This document shows positions 27,919 to 39,087 of a stretch of DNA of 64,000 bases, one piece after another. Source of the DNA: Skermanella pratensis (GTDB lineage: Bacteria; Pseudomonadota; Alphaproteobacteria; Azospirillales; Azospirillaceae); contig NZ_CP030265.1 of NCBI RefSeq assembly GCF_008843145.1, positions 2,838,001 to 2,902,000 of the forward strand. The letters are read 5' to 3'. The notes beneath the pieces were generated by a model. It was given only the letters and a program-made list of their open reading frames with translations, had not been told where the DNA came from and ran no database searches. The translations under genes were made by a program, and so were the position numbers. The first letter of the stretch is position 1. Each line of letters starts with the position of its first letter.

Positions 27919-29058
27919 ATGGCATCTCCCAAGTCAAGACCGCCGAAACCGCGGCGTGCCCGGCCAAGATCCCCATCCAGGGAACCCGCGCTGAGGGCGC
28001 TGCGCGGCCGCATCAGGCCGGTCGCCCTCGCCGGGGCGGCGATCGCCGCCACCTTCGGCGCCGGCGCGATCTTCGGCTTCCTGTACCAGCACGAGCCGGA
28101 GCGACCCCCGGCGCAGGTCGCGACCATCCGGCCCGGCCCCGTGCGCCCGACCGTTCCGCGGATCGAGACGCCGCCGGTCGAACCGCCGCGCCTTTCCGGA
28201 CCCGCCGAAGCCGTCCCGGCCCCTCTGCCGCCGGCTCCGGCAGTCAAGCCGTTTCCGATCCCGCCTATCCTGGCCGCCGTGCTGCCGGCGCCCCTGGCGC
28301 CCGCCGCTCCGCCCGCGGCGGTGGCTCCCGGGGCGCCGGCATGGCTGAAGAACGCACTGCCGTTCACGGCACCCCATTCGGGTCCCATGATCGCGATCGT
28401 GATCGACGACATGGGGCTCGACCGCAAGCGGAGTGCCCGCGTCGTCGGACTGCCGGGACCGCTCACCCTGGCTTGGCTGCCCTATGCCAACGACCTGCCC
28501 CGGCAGACCCGGGCGGCCCGCGCGGCCGGACACGAGCTGATGGTCCATATCCCGATGGAGCCCCAGGGCGGCGACATGGATCCCGGGCCGGGCGCCATGA
28601 CCGTGAGCGCCGACAGCGGGGAGCTGCTGCGCCGGCTCGACCAGGGCCTGAAAGCGTTCGATGGGTATATCGGCATCAACAACCACATGGGCAGCCGGTT
28701 CACCGAGGACCGGTCGGGGATGCGGACCGTCCTGTCCGAGCTTCACCGGCGCGGGCTGATGTTCCTGGACAGCCGCACCACGACGCGCAGCATCGCCTCC
28801 AGCGTCGCCCGGGAACTGCAGATGCCGACCATCGGCCGAGACGTCTTCCTGGACCACGACATGAGCCCTGCCGCGGTGCGGGCGAGCCTGGCCAAGGTCG
28901 AGGCCGTGGCCAAGCGGCAGGGCTACGCCATAGCGATCGGCCATCCGCACGACGCAACCGTGGAAGCCCTGACGCAATGGCTTCCGGCCGTCGCGGCGCG
29001 CGGCTTCGCGCTGGTCCCCGTCAGCGCCGTCTTGAAACACCGTCAGCCCAACGGCTGA
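27919..29058 (+). CDS. divergent polysaccharide deacetylase (YibQ/DUF610-type)
   Basis: A 379-residue protein with a basic N-terminus, one transmembrane segment (about residues 33-54), then a Pro-rich linker (about 60-135) and a periplasmic deacetylase-like domain. The domain shows IAIVIDDMGLD, HELMVHIPMEP, INNHMGSRFTE and LDSRTT, the divergent polysaccharide deacetylase pattern. The catalytic residues are only partly like the classical NodB motif, so activity is uncertain. It is placed between cueR and copZ, which is unusual for this family. Confidence 0.82.
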   Translation: MASPKSRPPKPRRARPRSPSREPALRALRGRIRPVALAGAAIAATFGAGAIFGFLYQHEPERPPAQVATIRPGPVRPTVPRIETPPVEPPRLSGPAEAVPAPLPPAPAVKPFPIPPILAAVLPAPLAPAAPPAAVAPGAPAWLKNALPFTAPHSGPMIAIVIDDMGLDRKRSARVVGLPGPLTLAWLPYANDLPRQTRAARAAGHELMVHIPMEPQGGDMDPGPGAMTVSADSGELLRRLDQGLKAFDGYIGINNHMGSRFTEDRSGMRTVLSELHRRGLMFLDSRTTTRSIASSVARELQMPTIGRDVFLDHDMSPAAVRASLAKVEAVAKRQGYAIAIGHPHDATVEALTQWLPAVAARGFALVPVSAVLKHRQPNG

Positions 29059-29100
29059 ACCGGTGCCCACGATCCACCCGAAAGCATGAAGGAGAGAACC

Positions 29101-29313
29101 ATGAGCACGAAATACAAGGTGTCCGGCATGACCTGCGGCGGCTGCGCCCGCTCGGTCACCAATGCCATCACGGCCAAGGACGGGCAGGCCAAAGTCGAGG
29201 TCAACCTGGCGGCCGGCACCGTCGCGGTGGACGGCAACCTGTCGGCGGAAGCCGTCAAGGATGCGGTCGAAGGCGCCGGGTTCGATTTCGGCGGCATGGC
29301 GTCGGCGGCCTGA
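29101..29313 (+). CDS. copZ: heavy-metal-associated domain copper chaperone
   Basis: A 70-residue HMA-domain protein, with the metal site MTCGGC (residues 9-14) and the ferredoxin-like fold. It would ferry Cu(I) to a P-type ATPase. The ATG at 29101 has AAGGAGAG 6 bases before it; five in-frame codons upstream are open but not used. It ends the cueR-deacetylase-copZ cassette. A matching copper ATPase is not in this window. Confidence 0.9.
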   Translation: MSTKYKVSGMTCGGCARSVTNAITAKDGQAKVEVNLAAGTVAVDGNLSAEAVKDAVEGAGFDFGGMASAA

Positions 29314-29337
29314 CCGGCGCGGGCGATCGCGCGAAGG

Positions 29338-29366
29338 GACGCGGCCGGCTTTCCGCCGGCCGCGTC
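29338..29366. terminator. hairpin between copZ and trpE (convergent)
   Basis: A 12-bp perfect stem (GACGCGGCCGGC at 29338-29349, complement at 29355-29366) with a 5-base loop. It touches the trpE stop codon (29365-29367). No T-tract is visible on either strand, so its termination strength is uncertain. Confidence 0.5.
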
Positions 29367-30870
29367 AGCGCGAGGAGGCGAACCTGACGGCCTCTTCCGC
29401 GGCGCGGATCAGCGCCCGGGACTTGTTGACCGTTTCCTGGTACTCGGCTTCCGGATCGCTGTCGGCGACCACGCCGCCGCCGGCCTGGACATGCATCATG
29501 CCGTCCTTCAGCACGGCGGTGCGCAGCGCGATGCAGGTGTCCATGGCGCCGTTCGCGCCGAAATAGCCGACGCAGCCGCCATAAACCCCGCGCCGGGCCT
29601 TCTCCAGCTCGTCGATGATCTCCATCGCCCGGACCTTCGGCGCACCGGACACGGTACCGGCGGGAAAGCCGGCGAACAGGGCGTCCAGCGCATCGTGCTG
29701 CGGGTCGATCGTTCCTTCCACGTTCGAAACGATGTGCATGACGTGGGAGTAGTACTCGATCACCATCCGTTCCGTCACCGTGACGGAACCGATCTCGGCC
29801 ACGCGGCCGACATCGTTGCGGCCCAGGTCCAGGAGCATCAGGTGCTCCGACAGTTCCTTGGGGTCCGACAGCAGGTCGGCGGCCAGGGCCTTGTCCTCCT
29901 CCGGCGTGGCGCCGCGCTTGCGGGTGCCGGCGATCGGGCGGATCGTCACCTTGCCGTCGCGCAGCCGCACCAGTATCTCCGGGCTGGAGCCGACGATGCT
30001 GAGATCCTCGAAATCCAGGTAGAGCAGGAACGGCGACGGGTTCAGCCGCCGCAGGGCCCGGTACAGGCTGAAGGGCGGCAGTTCGAAGGGAACGCTGAAC
30101 CGGTGCGAGGGCACGACCTGGAACACGTCGCCGGCCCGGATGTACTCCTTCGCCCGCTCGACGATCGCGTGGTATTCCTCCCGCGTGGTGTTCGAGACCG
30201 GCTCCGGCAGCGACCGCGTCACCGCCGTCGCCTCGCGGCGGTAGGGCAGGTTGCGCTCCAGGTCGGAGATGGCGTCGCCCAGCCGTTCCAGGGCCAGGTC
30301 GTAGGCGGCCTCGGCATCCAGGCCGGCAGCCGGCCAGACCGGAGTCACCAGGGTGATCTGGTTCTGGATCCCGTCGAACACCGCGATGATGGTCGGCCGC
30401 ATCAGGATCGCGTCGGGGATGCCGAGCATGTCCGGGTTGTCGTCGGGCAGCCGCTCGATCAGCCGGACCATGTCGTAGCCCAGATAGCCGAACAATCCGG
30501 CCGCCATGGGCGGCAGTTCGGCCGGCAGGTCGATCCGGCTCTCCGCCAGGAGTGAGCGCAACGCCTGGAGCGGCGGCTCGTCGGTGGGCTCGAACGCCGC
30601 GGTGTCGAACCGGGCCCGCCGATTGATCTCGACCTTGTCGCGCCGGCAACGCCAGATCAGGTCAGGCTTCAGCCCGATGAACGAGTACCGGCCGCGCACC
30701 TCGCCGCCCGTCACCGATTCCAGAAGGAAGCAGTTGGTCTGGCCGTCGGCCAGCTTGATCATGGCCGAAACCGGGGTCTCGAGGTCGCTGACCAGGGTGG
30801 TCCAGACGACCTGGGGCCGGCCGGCCCCATAGGTTTCGACGAAGCCGGGACGGGCGGGCAGGGCCTTCAT
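29365..30870 (-). CDS. trpE: anthranilate synthase component I
   Basis: A 501-residue chorismate-using enzyme which with TrpG makes anthranilate. The N-terminal feedback region with the tryptophan-binding LLES motif (NCFLLESVTGGE) and the catalytic C-terminal domain (IAGTRKRGATPEEDKALAADL, LGRNDVGRV, FPAGTVSGAPK) are complete. It lies 6 bases after the ppiD-like gene, so both are co-transcribed. It is separated from trpG/D/C by the copper cassette, as two trp units. Confidence 0.96.
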   Translation of the reverse strand: MKALPARPGFVETYGAGRPQVVWTTLVSDLETPVSAMIKLADGQTNCFLLESVTGGEVRGRYSFIGLKPDLIWRCRRDKVEINRRARFDTAAFEPTDEPPLQALRSLLAESRIDLPAELPPMAAGLFGYLGYDMVRLIERLPDDNPDMLGIPDAILMRPTIIAVFDGIQNQITLVTPVWPAAGLDAEAAYDLALERLGDAISDLERNLPYRREATAVTRSLPEPVSNTTREEYHAIVERAKEYIRAGDVFQVVPSHRFSVPFELPPFSLYRALRRLNPSPFLLYLDFEDLSIVGSSPEILVRLRDGKVTIRPIAGTRKRGATPEEDKALAADLLSDPKELSEHLMLLDLGRNDVGRVAEIGSVTVTERMVIEYYSHVMHIVSNVEGTIDPQHDALDALFAGFPAGTVSGAPKVRAMEIIDELEKARRGVYGGCVGYFGANGAMDTCIALRTAVLKDGMMHVQAGGGVVADSDPEAEYQETVNKSRALIRAAEEAVRFASSR

Positions 30871-30876
30871 GATCGG

Positions 30877-32757
30877 TCAGTTCCGCTGGAACATGGAGTC
30901 GATGGTGGACTGGTGGATCGATACCGCATGGCTCTGGCGCAGCGCGTCGGTGAACTGGGCCAATAGGTCTCCCGCCATGGCCTGCTGCACTCCCTGCCGA
31001 AGCTGCGCCACCTGGGGTTCCGACGCGGCCGGATCGGCCTGCTGGATGTCGCGCAGGCGGATGACCAACTGCCCGTCCTGGGTGGGCGCCACCGCGACCT
31101 CCCCCTGGGTCATCTCGAAAAGCTGCTGGACCGACGCGGGCGGCAGTCCTCCGGTTTCCCGGCCAGCGCGCGTCAGGGGCGGGGTCACGCCCTCGATGGC
31201 GCCCGGCACCAGGGAAGCCGCCTCGATGGCCGGCGTGCCGGCCCGCAGGCGCTCGACCACTTCCTCCGCACGCTTGGCCGCCAGCTTGGAGCGCTCCTCG
31301 GCCTGCCAGGCGGCGACCACCTCGTCGCGAATGGCGTCGAGAGGGCGGAGCGCCGCAGGGGTGATGGCATCGACCCGGGCGATGAAATAGCCGCCGCCCT
31401 GGACCTCGGTCAGGTTGCCGGTGCCGCCCTGCTGAAGGGCGAAGGCCGCCTGGGCGACCTGCTGTGCGCCCGGCAGACCCTCCACCGCGCCGCCGTCCGG
31501 CCGCCGGCCGGTCGCGTCGATCGCTTCCACCCGGGTCACGCGCAGCCCGAGCCGCTGGGCCGTGTCCTCGATGCCGGCGCCGCCGGCCAGTTCGTCCTCG
31601 ACCTTGTTGGCCAGTTCGTAGACCTGGTCGACCGCGCGATCGCGCTTCAGCTCGGCCGCGAGGGTATCCCGCACCTGCTCGAAGGTCTGAACGCTGCCCG
31701 GCTCGATGTCCTTGATGCGCATGATATGCCAGCCGAGCGGGCTCTGGACCGGCGCGCCGACCGCCCCTTCCTGGAGGGCGAACACCGGCTCGGCCAGTTC
31801 GCCCAGCAGGTCCTCGCGGGCGAGGCTGTTGAGCGTCAGCACCTCGGCGCCGGCGCCGGCAGCGGCCTCATCGAGGTTCTGGCCCTGGCTGAGCGCCGTT
31901 TCGATCTTCCGCGCGGTCGCTTCGTCCTCGACCAGGACCTGATCGACGGTGCGGCGCTCGGGCGTCTGGAACTCGGCGGCGCGCGCATCGTAGGCGGCCT
32001 GCAGATCCTCGTCGGAAACGGCGATCTCGTCGGCGACGTCGTCGACCGTCAGCAGGCCGACCGTCAGCGTGCGGAACTCCGGCGCCGTGAAGCGGACCGC
32101 CTTCTCCTGGTGGAAGGAGGCCAGGGCGGCATCGTCGGGCACGCCGACATCGCCCATGGCGGCGTTGAGCACAAGGATCGTCTCGGCGACGCGACGCTCC
32201 GCCTGCCGGCGGAACAGGTCCTCCACCAGCGGCGCCGGGGCCTGGGCGCCCGCCGCGACCGCGCCGACCAGCTGGGTCCGCTTGATCTCCGCCCGCAGGA
32301 TCTGAACGTAACCTTCCTCGGTCAGCTGGTTGGCGGCCAGCACGCGGCGGAACTGGTCGGGGTCGAACTGGCCGAGCTGGTTCCGGAACGCCGGCTCCTC
32401 GCGCAATTCGTTCAGCACCAGCTGGTCGCTGACCCGGAGCCCGGCCTCGTCGGCCGCCTGGCTCAGCAGGGTGCGCTGGACGAGTTGTTCCAGCGTCTGG
32501 TCGACCAGGCCCAGTTGGCGGGCCTGCTCGGCGTCGATCTGCCCCCCCAGCATCTGGCGCAGCCTGTTCAGTTCCTGGCGGAAAGCATTGTCCAGCTCCT
32601 GTGTGGAGATCTTCACGTCCCCGACCTCGGCGACGGTGGTGTCGGTCCGGCCACGGAAGATGTCGCCGATACCCCATACCGCGAAGCTGAGGATCAGGAG
32701 GGCGAACAGGATCTTGACGACCCAGGAACCAACGGTGCTGCGCAGGGCTTGAAGCAT
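30877..32757 (-). CDS. ppiD: PpiD-like membrane-anchored SurA_N/PPIase chaperone
   Basis: A 626-residue protein with an N-terminal anchor (about residues 10-32, WVVKILFALLILSFAVWGIG) and a periplasmic chaperone domain; a parvulin-type PPIase segment lies about 235-340 (LLTVDDVADEIAVSDEDLQAAY, GWHIMRIKDIEPG). It would help fold newly translocated envelope proteins at the Sec exit. The frame extends 13 codons upstream; ATG 32757 gives the usual anchor start. It is upstream of trpE with a 6-base gap and divergent from tpiA. Confidence 0.88.
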   Translation of the reverse strand: MLQALRSTVGSWVVKILFALLILSFAVWGIGDIFRGRTDTTVAEVGDVKISTQELDNAFRQELNRLRQMLGGQIDAEQARQLGLVDQTLEQLVQRTLLSQAADEAGLRVSDQLVLNELREEPAFRNQLGQFDPDQFRRVLAANQLTEEGYVQILRAEIKRTQLVGAVAAGAQAPAPLVEDLFRRQAERRVAETILVLNAAMGDVGVPDDAALASFHQEKAVRFTAPEFRTLTVGLLTVDDVADEIAVSDEDLQAAYDARAAEFQTPERRTVDQVLVEDEATARKIETALSQGQNLDEAAAGAGAEVLTLNSLAREDLLGELAEPVFALQEGAVGAPVQSPLGWHIMRIKDIEPGSVQTFEQVRDTLAAELKRDRAVDQVYELANKVEDELAGGAGIEDTAQRLGLRVTRVEAIDATGRRPDGGAVEGLPGAQQVAQAAFALQQGGTGNLTEVQGGGYFIARVDAITPAALRPLDAIRDEVVAAWQAEERSKLAAKRAEEVVERLRAGTPAIEAASLVPGAIEGVTPPLTRAGRETGGLPPASVQQLFEMTQGEVAVAPTQDGQLVIRLRDIQQADPAASEPQVAQLRQGVQQAMAGDLLAQFTDALRQSHAVSIHQSTIDSMFQRN

Positions 32758-32986
32758 GTTCCAACGTCTTGAAAGCGGGGCCGGTCGAACCGGCAACTAT
32801 GATGACATTGCGACGGCGCCGCCGCCGATGGCGCGGCATCATAGGAGCCGGTACACACAGCGGCAACAGAGGATTTCCCGCGGCAATCTCCGCCGCCACC
32901 GCGGATGAGCGCAGTTGTGGAATTGGCGGCCGGCACTTGCTAGACAGCATTCCACATACCATGCAACCCACGACGAGATGGAGCCC

Positions 32987-33742
32987 ATGCCCGCACGCCG
33001 CAAGCTGATCGCCGGAAACTGGAAGATGAACGGCCTCCAAGCCACCGGGCTGGAACTGGCGACCGACCTGGCCCGCCGGCTGGCGGCGGCCGGGACCGTC
33101 GGATTCGACATGCTGGTCTGCCCGCCCGCCACCCTGGTCAATCCGGTCGCGGGCGCAGTCGCCGGCACTCCGCTCGCGGTCGGCGGGCAGGACTGCCATC
33201 CGAAGGAATCGGGCGCCCACACCGGCGACGTCAGCGCCGCGATGCTGGCCGACGCGGGCGCGGGTTTCGTGATCGTCGGGCACTCCGAGCGGCGGCAGAA
33301 CCACGGCGAGGACGACGCCCTGGTCGCGGCCAAGGCCGCCGCCGTCCACGCCGCCGGTCTGGTCGCGATCATCTGCGTCGGCGAGACGCTGGAGCAGCGG
33401 GAAGCGGGGCAGGCGCTGGACGTCGTCGCCTCCCAGATCGCGGGCTCGCTCCCCTCGGGCGCCGATGCCGCGAACACCGTCATCGCCTACGAGCCGGTCT
33501 GGGCGATCGGCACGGGCAAGACCGCGACCGCCGCCGACGTGGCCGAGGTGCATGCCCATATCCGCGGGACGCTCGCCGGCCGGGCCGGGAGTCCCGATGC
33601 GGTGCGGATCCTGTATGGCGGTTCGGTGAAGCCGTCCAACGCCGCGGAGCTGATGGCGGTCGAGGACGTTGACGGCGCCCTGGTGGGCGGCGCCAGCCTG
33701 GTCACCGACGATTTTTGGGCCATCGCGGAAACTTGCCGCTAG
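32987..33742 (+). CDS. tpiA: triosephosphate isomerase
   Basis: A 251-residue TIM barrel interconverting dihydroxyacetone phosphate and glyceraldehyde-3-phosphate. The lysine AGNWKMNG, His VIVGHSERR, catalytic Glu [11 protein letters not shown] and phosphate loop YGGSVKPSN are all visible. ATG 32987 (MPARRKL) is taken, with ATG 32978 as an alternative. It is followed by secG, a common alphaproteobacterial order (tpiA-secG-pyrG). Confidence 0.96.
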   Translation: MPARRKLIAGNWKMNGLQATGLELATDLARRLAAAGTVGFDMLVCPPATLVNPVAGAVAGTPLAVGGQDCHPKESGAHTGDVSAAMLADAGAGFVIVGHSERRQNHGEDDALVAAKAAAVHAAGLVAIICVGETLEQREAGQALDVVASQIAGSLPSGADAANTVIAYEPVWAIGTGKTATAADVAEVHAHIRGTLAGRAGSPDAVRILYGGSVKPSNAAELMAVEDVDGALVGGASLVTDDFWAIAETCR

Positions 33743-33863
33743 CGAAACCGGCGGCGAGTTAGTAAATATCGGCCGGAGGCGCGCCAAGCCCATCCGAAAG
33801 GGGCGGCTGGCGCGCTTATCGGTTTTTGAGAATGGTTTTCTTTTCAGAGAAGGTTTCCGAACC

Positions 33864-34202
33864 ATGGAAGCAGTGGTTCTGGTCGTGCACCTGCTGATCG
33901 CGATCTCGCTGATCGGCGTGGTGCTGGTTCAGAAGTCGGAAGGCGGCGGCCTGGGCATCGGCGGCGGCGGCGGTGGCGGCATGATGTCGGCCCGCGGCAC
34001 GGCGAACCTGTTGACCCGCACGACCGCCGTCCTGGCGGGCTGCTTCATGCTGACGAGCCTTGTTCTGGCGGTCATGGCCGGCGGTCACTCCACTCCGCGG
34101 TCGATCATCGATTCGATGCCGCCGGCCCCCCAGCAGTCGGCTCCCCCGGCGGACGCGCCGCCGGCACCTCCCGCCGCACCGTCGGCACCCGTCTCCCAGT
34201 AG
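33864..34202 (+). CDS. secG: preprotein translocase subunit SecG
   Basis: A 112-residue SecG, part of the SecYEG channel. Two transmembrane segments (about 1-22 and 51-72) enclose a Gly-rich loop, with LVQKSEGGGLGIGG as the family signature. The C-terminal ~40 residues are Pro/Ala-rich and low complexity. ATG 33864 follows tpiA by 121 bases. It probably lies in one unit with tpiA. Confidence 0.93.
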   Translation: MEAVVLVVHLLIAISLIGVVLVQKSEGGGLGIGGGGGGGMMSARGTANLLTRTTAVLAGCFMLTSLVLAVMAGGHSTPRSIIDSMPPAPQQSAPPADAPPAPPAAPSAPVSQ

Positions 34203-34243
34203 ACGGCGGGGCCCGGGGACAGGGCCGGGCATCAAGTGGTCGG

Positions 34244-34265
34244 GAGGCGGCTGATCGGCCGCCTC
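34244..34265 (+). terminator. hairpin between secG and pyrG
   Basis: An 8-bp stem (GAGGCGGC at 34244-34251, complement at 34258-34265) with a 6-base loop, followed by a weak TCTCATTTC stretch. It may be a weak terminator or an mRNA processing site. Confidence 0.45.
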
Positions 34266-34283
34266 TCTCATTTCAGGCATTAG

Positions 34284-37332
<3,049 letters not shown>

Positions 37333-37333
37333 C

Positions 37334-37350
37334 GCCGCAACATTTGCGGC
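37334..37350 (+). terminator. short hairpin after eno
   Basis: GCCGCAA (37334-37340) pairs with TTGCGGC (37344-37350) across a 3-base loop, two bases after the eno stop codon. A loose T-run follows about 20 bases later (GTTTTCGTTT). Confidence 0.45.
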
Positions 37351-37378
37351 ATCCGTTGCCCAATCGATAGTTTTCGTT

Positions 37379-37414
37379 TGACGCGATGGAATTCTTCGTG
37401 ATTCCATCGCGTCA
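37379..37414 (+). promoter_or_regulatory. 14-bp perfect hairpin ending on the ftsB start codon
   Basis: TGACGCGATGGAAT (37379-37392) pairs perfectly with ATTCCATCGCGTCA (37401-37414), loop of 8. The last base pair includes the A of the ftsB ATG (37414), and there is no canonical ribosome binding site outside the stem. It could be a translational control element or a terminator for eno. Confidence 0.65.
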
Positions 37415-37776
37415 TGACTGCAATCGATCATGTAAAAGACGCCGTGGGCCGCGCCCTGCGTCAGACGATCGGCCCCGCGATCGGGGCCGCCATCGTCGGC
37501 TATTTCGCGTATCACGCGGTCCAGGGCGACCGCGGCCTGATCGCGCTTTCTCATCTCCAGAACGAGATCCTACAAGCCCAGGCCACCCTGGCCCAGGTCA
37601 GCGAACAGCGCATCGAGCTCGAGAAGCGCGCGTCGCTGCTGCGCCGTGATCATCTTGATCCGGACATGTTGGATGAACGTGCCCGGGCGGTGCTGAACTA
37701 CAGCCACCCGGACGACGTTATCATTCTCGTACCGCGTAGCAGCGTTGCGCCGCCAGTAACCGCCGGTCAGCCCTGA
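37414..37776 (+). CDS. ftsB: septum formation initiator FtsB/DivIC
   Basis: A 120-residue single-pass division protein. An N-terminal amphipathic stretch is followed by one transmembrane segment (about residues 17-36, GPAIGAAIVGYFAYHAV) and a coiled-coil region (about 44-80), then a C-terminal motif with PDDVIILV. It would link FtsL and FtsQ at the septum. ATG 37414 is the only possible start, since an in-frame stop lies five codons upstream. It sits between eno and pdhA, a common alphaproteobacterial order. Confidence 0.85.
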   Translation: MTAIDHVKDAVGRALRQTIGPAIGAAIVGYFAYHAVQGDRGLIALSHLQNEILQAQATLAQVSEQRIELEKRASLLRRDHLDPDMLDERARAVLNYSHPDDVIILVPRSSVAPPVTAGQP

Positions 37777-37812
37777 TCACCGAGGCGCTGAAAAGCGTTG
37801 CATTGCCATAAG

Positions 37813-37833
37813 CTTAACCGAATCCGGGTTAAG
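37813..37833. promoter_or_regulatory. inverted repeat upstream of pdhA
   Basis: CTTAACC (37813-37819) and GGTTAAG (37827-37833) form a 7-bp dyad with a 7-base centre, 140-160 bases before the pdhA start. It is a candidate operator for the pdh unit, without a known regulator. Confidence 0.35.
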
Positions 37834-37923
37834 GCCAAATTCACGTTAGATAACAAGGTATTGCGAGAAATGCTGTTGCGCTGTGGGCGGTACGGCGTTA
37901 GTTCTATCCCAAGCAAGAGCCTG

Positions 37924-37950
37924 GGCGGGAAGGGACGGACCCCTCCCGCC
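37924..37950 (+). promoter_or_regulatory. leader hairpin just upstream of pdhA
   Basis: GGCGGGAAGGG pairs with CCCCTCCCGCC (one mismatch) around a 5-base loop, about 10 bases before the pdhA ribosome binding site. Confidence 0.45.
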
Positions 37951-37968
37951 TAACATCGGGAGGAGCAC

Positions 37969-38976
37969 TTGGCTACGTCCAGACGTCGCAAGCCGCAGGC
38001 TGACGAAACCCCTCAATATTCACCCGAGGAACTGCTCAAGTACTATCGCGAGATGCTGCTCATCCGCCGCTTCGAGGAGAAGGCCGGGCAGATGTACGGC
38101 ATGGGCCTCATCGGTGGCTTCTGCCACCTGTATATCGGCCAGGAAGCGGTGGTCGTGGGCATGCAGAACGTCCTGATCCCCGGCGACAGCATCATCACCA
38201 GCTACCGCGACCACGGCCACATGCTGGCCACCGACATGGACCCGAAAGGCGTCATGGCGGAGCTGACCGGACGCCGCGGCGGCTATTCGAAGGGCAAGGG
38301 CGGCTCGATGCACATGTTCAGCCGCGAGAAGAAGTTCTTCGGCGGCCACGGCATCGTCGGCGCTCAGGTGCCGATCGGCACCGGCCTCGCCTTCGGGCAC
38401 AAGTATTCCCAGGACGGCAACATCAACGTCACCTATCTCGGTGACGGCGCCATCAACCAGGGACAGGTTTACGAGAGCTTCAACATGGCGGCTCTCTGGA
38501 AGCTCCCGGTAATCTACGTGATCGAGAACAACAAGTACGCCATGGGCACCTCGCAGCACCGCGCCTCCGCCGGCGAGCTGTGCGAGCGCGGCAGCGCCTA
38601 CGGCATCCCCGGGCACGTGGTCGACGGCATGAACGTGCTTGCCGTCAGGGAGGCCTCCGAGGAAGCGGCCGCCCATGCGCGCGAGGGCAACGGCCCGGTC
38701 ATCCTCGAGATGAAGACCTACCGTTACCGCGGCCATTCCATGTCCGACCCGGCCAAGTACCGCACCAAGGAAGAAGTCACCAAGATGCGGACGGAAATGG
38801 ACCCGATCGACAACCTCAAGAAGCTGCTGCTGGATAACGGCTCGGCCGACGAGGACGCGCTGAAGGCCATCGACCGGGACATCAAGAATATCGTGGCCGA
38901 GGCCGCGGAGTTCGCGACGCAGAGTCCGGAACCCGATCCCGCCGAGCTTTGGACCGACATCCTGGTCGACGCTTAA
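37969..38976 (+). CDS. pdhA: pyruvate dehydrogenase E1 component alpha subunit
   Basis: A 335-residue thiamine-diphosphate enzyme subunit that oxidatively decarboxylates pyruvate with pdhB. The ThDP motif GDGAINQGQVYESFNMAA with its later ENNKYAM and the phosphorylation-loop-like YRYRGHSMSDPAKYR are present. It starts at TTG 37969, preceded by GGGAGGAG at ideal spacing; no ATG gives the same N-terminus. It is the first gene of pdhA-pdhB-pdhC-lpd. Confidence 0.95.
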   Translation: MATSRRRKPQADETPQYSPEELLKYYREMLLIRRFEEKAGQMYGMGLIGGFCHLYIGQEAVVVGMQNVLIPGDSIITSYRDHGHMLATDMDPKGVMAELTGRRGGYSKGKGGSMHMFSREKKFFGGHGIVGAQVPIGTGLAFGHKYSQDGNINVTYLGDGAINQGQVYESFNMAALWKLPVIYVIENNKYAMGTSQHRASAGELCERGSAYGIPGHVVDGMNVLAVREASEEAAAHAREGNGPVILEMKTYRYRGHSMSDPAKYRTKEEVTKMRTEMDPIDNLKKLLLDNGSADEDALKAIDRDIKNIVAEAAEFATQSPEPDPAELWTDILVDA

Positions 38977-39003
38977 GTCGCAACATCAGCTTGAGGTCAC
39001 CCC

Positions 39004-39033
39004 GGGGCGCCGCCGCCACGCCGGCGTCGCCCC
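39004..39033 (+). promoter_or_regulatory. intercistronic hairpin between pdhA and pdhB
   Basis: Outer stem GGGGCG (39004-39009) with CGCCCC (39028-39033) and inner stem CGCCG with CGGCG, loop of 6, in the 111-base spacer. Confidence 0.45.
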
Positions 39034-39087
39034 TCCCGTTGCCGCCCGAAGAAGACGGAACGGGAAACCGGTGCCGGAGGAACTGCA

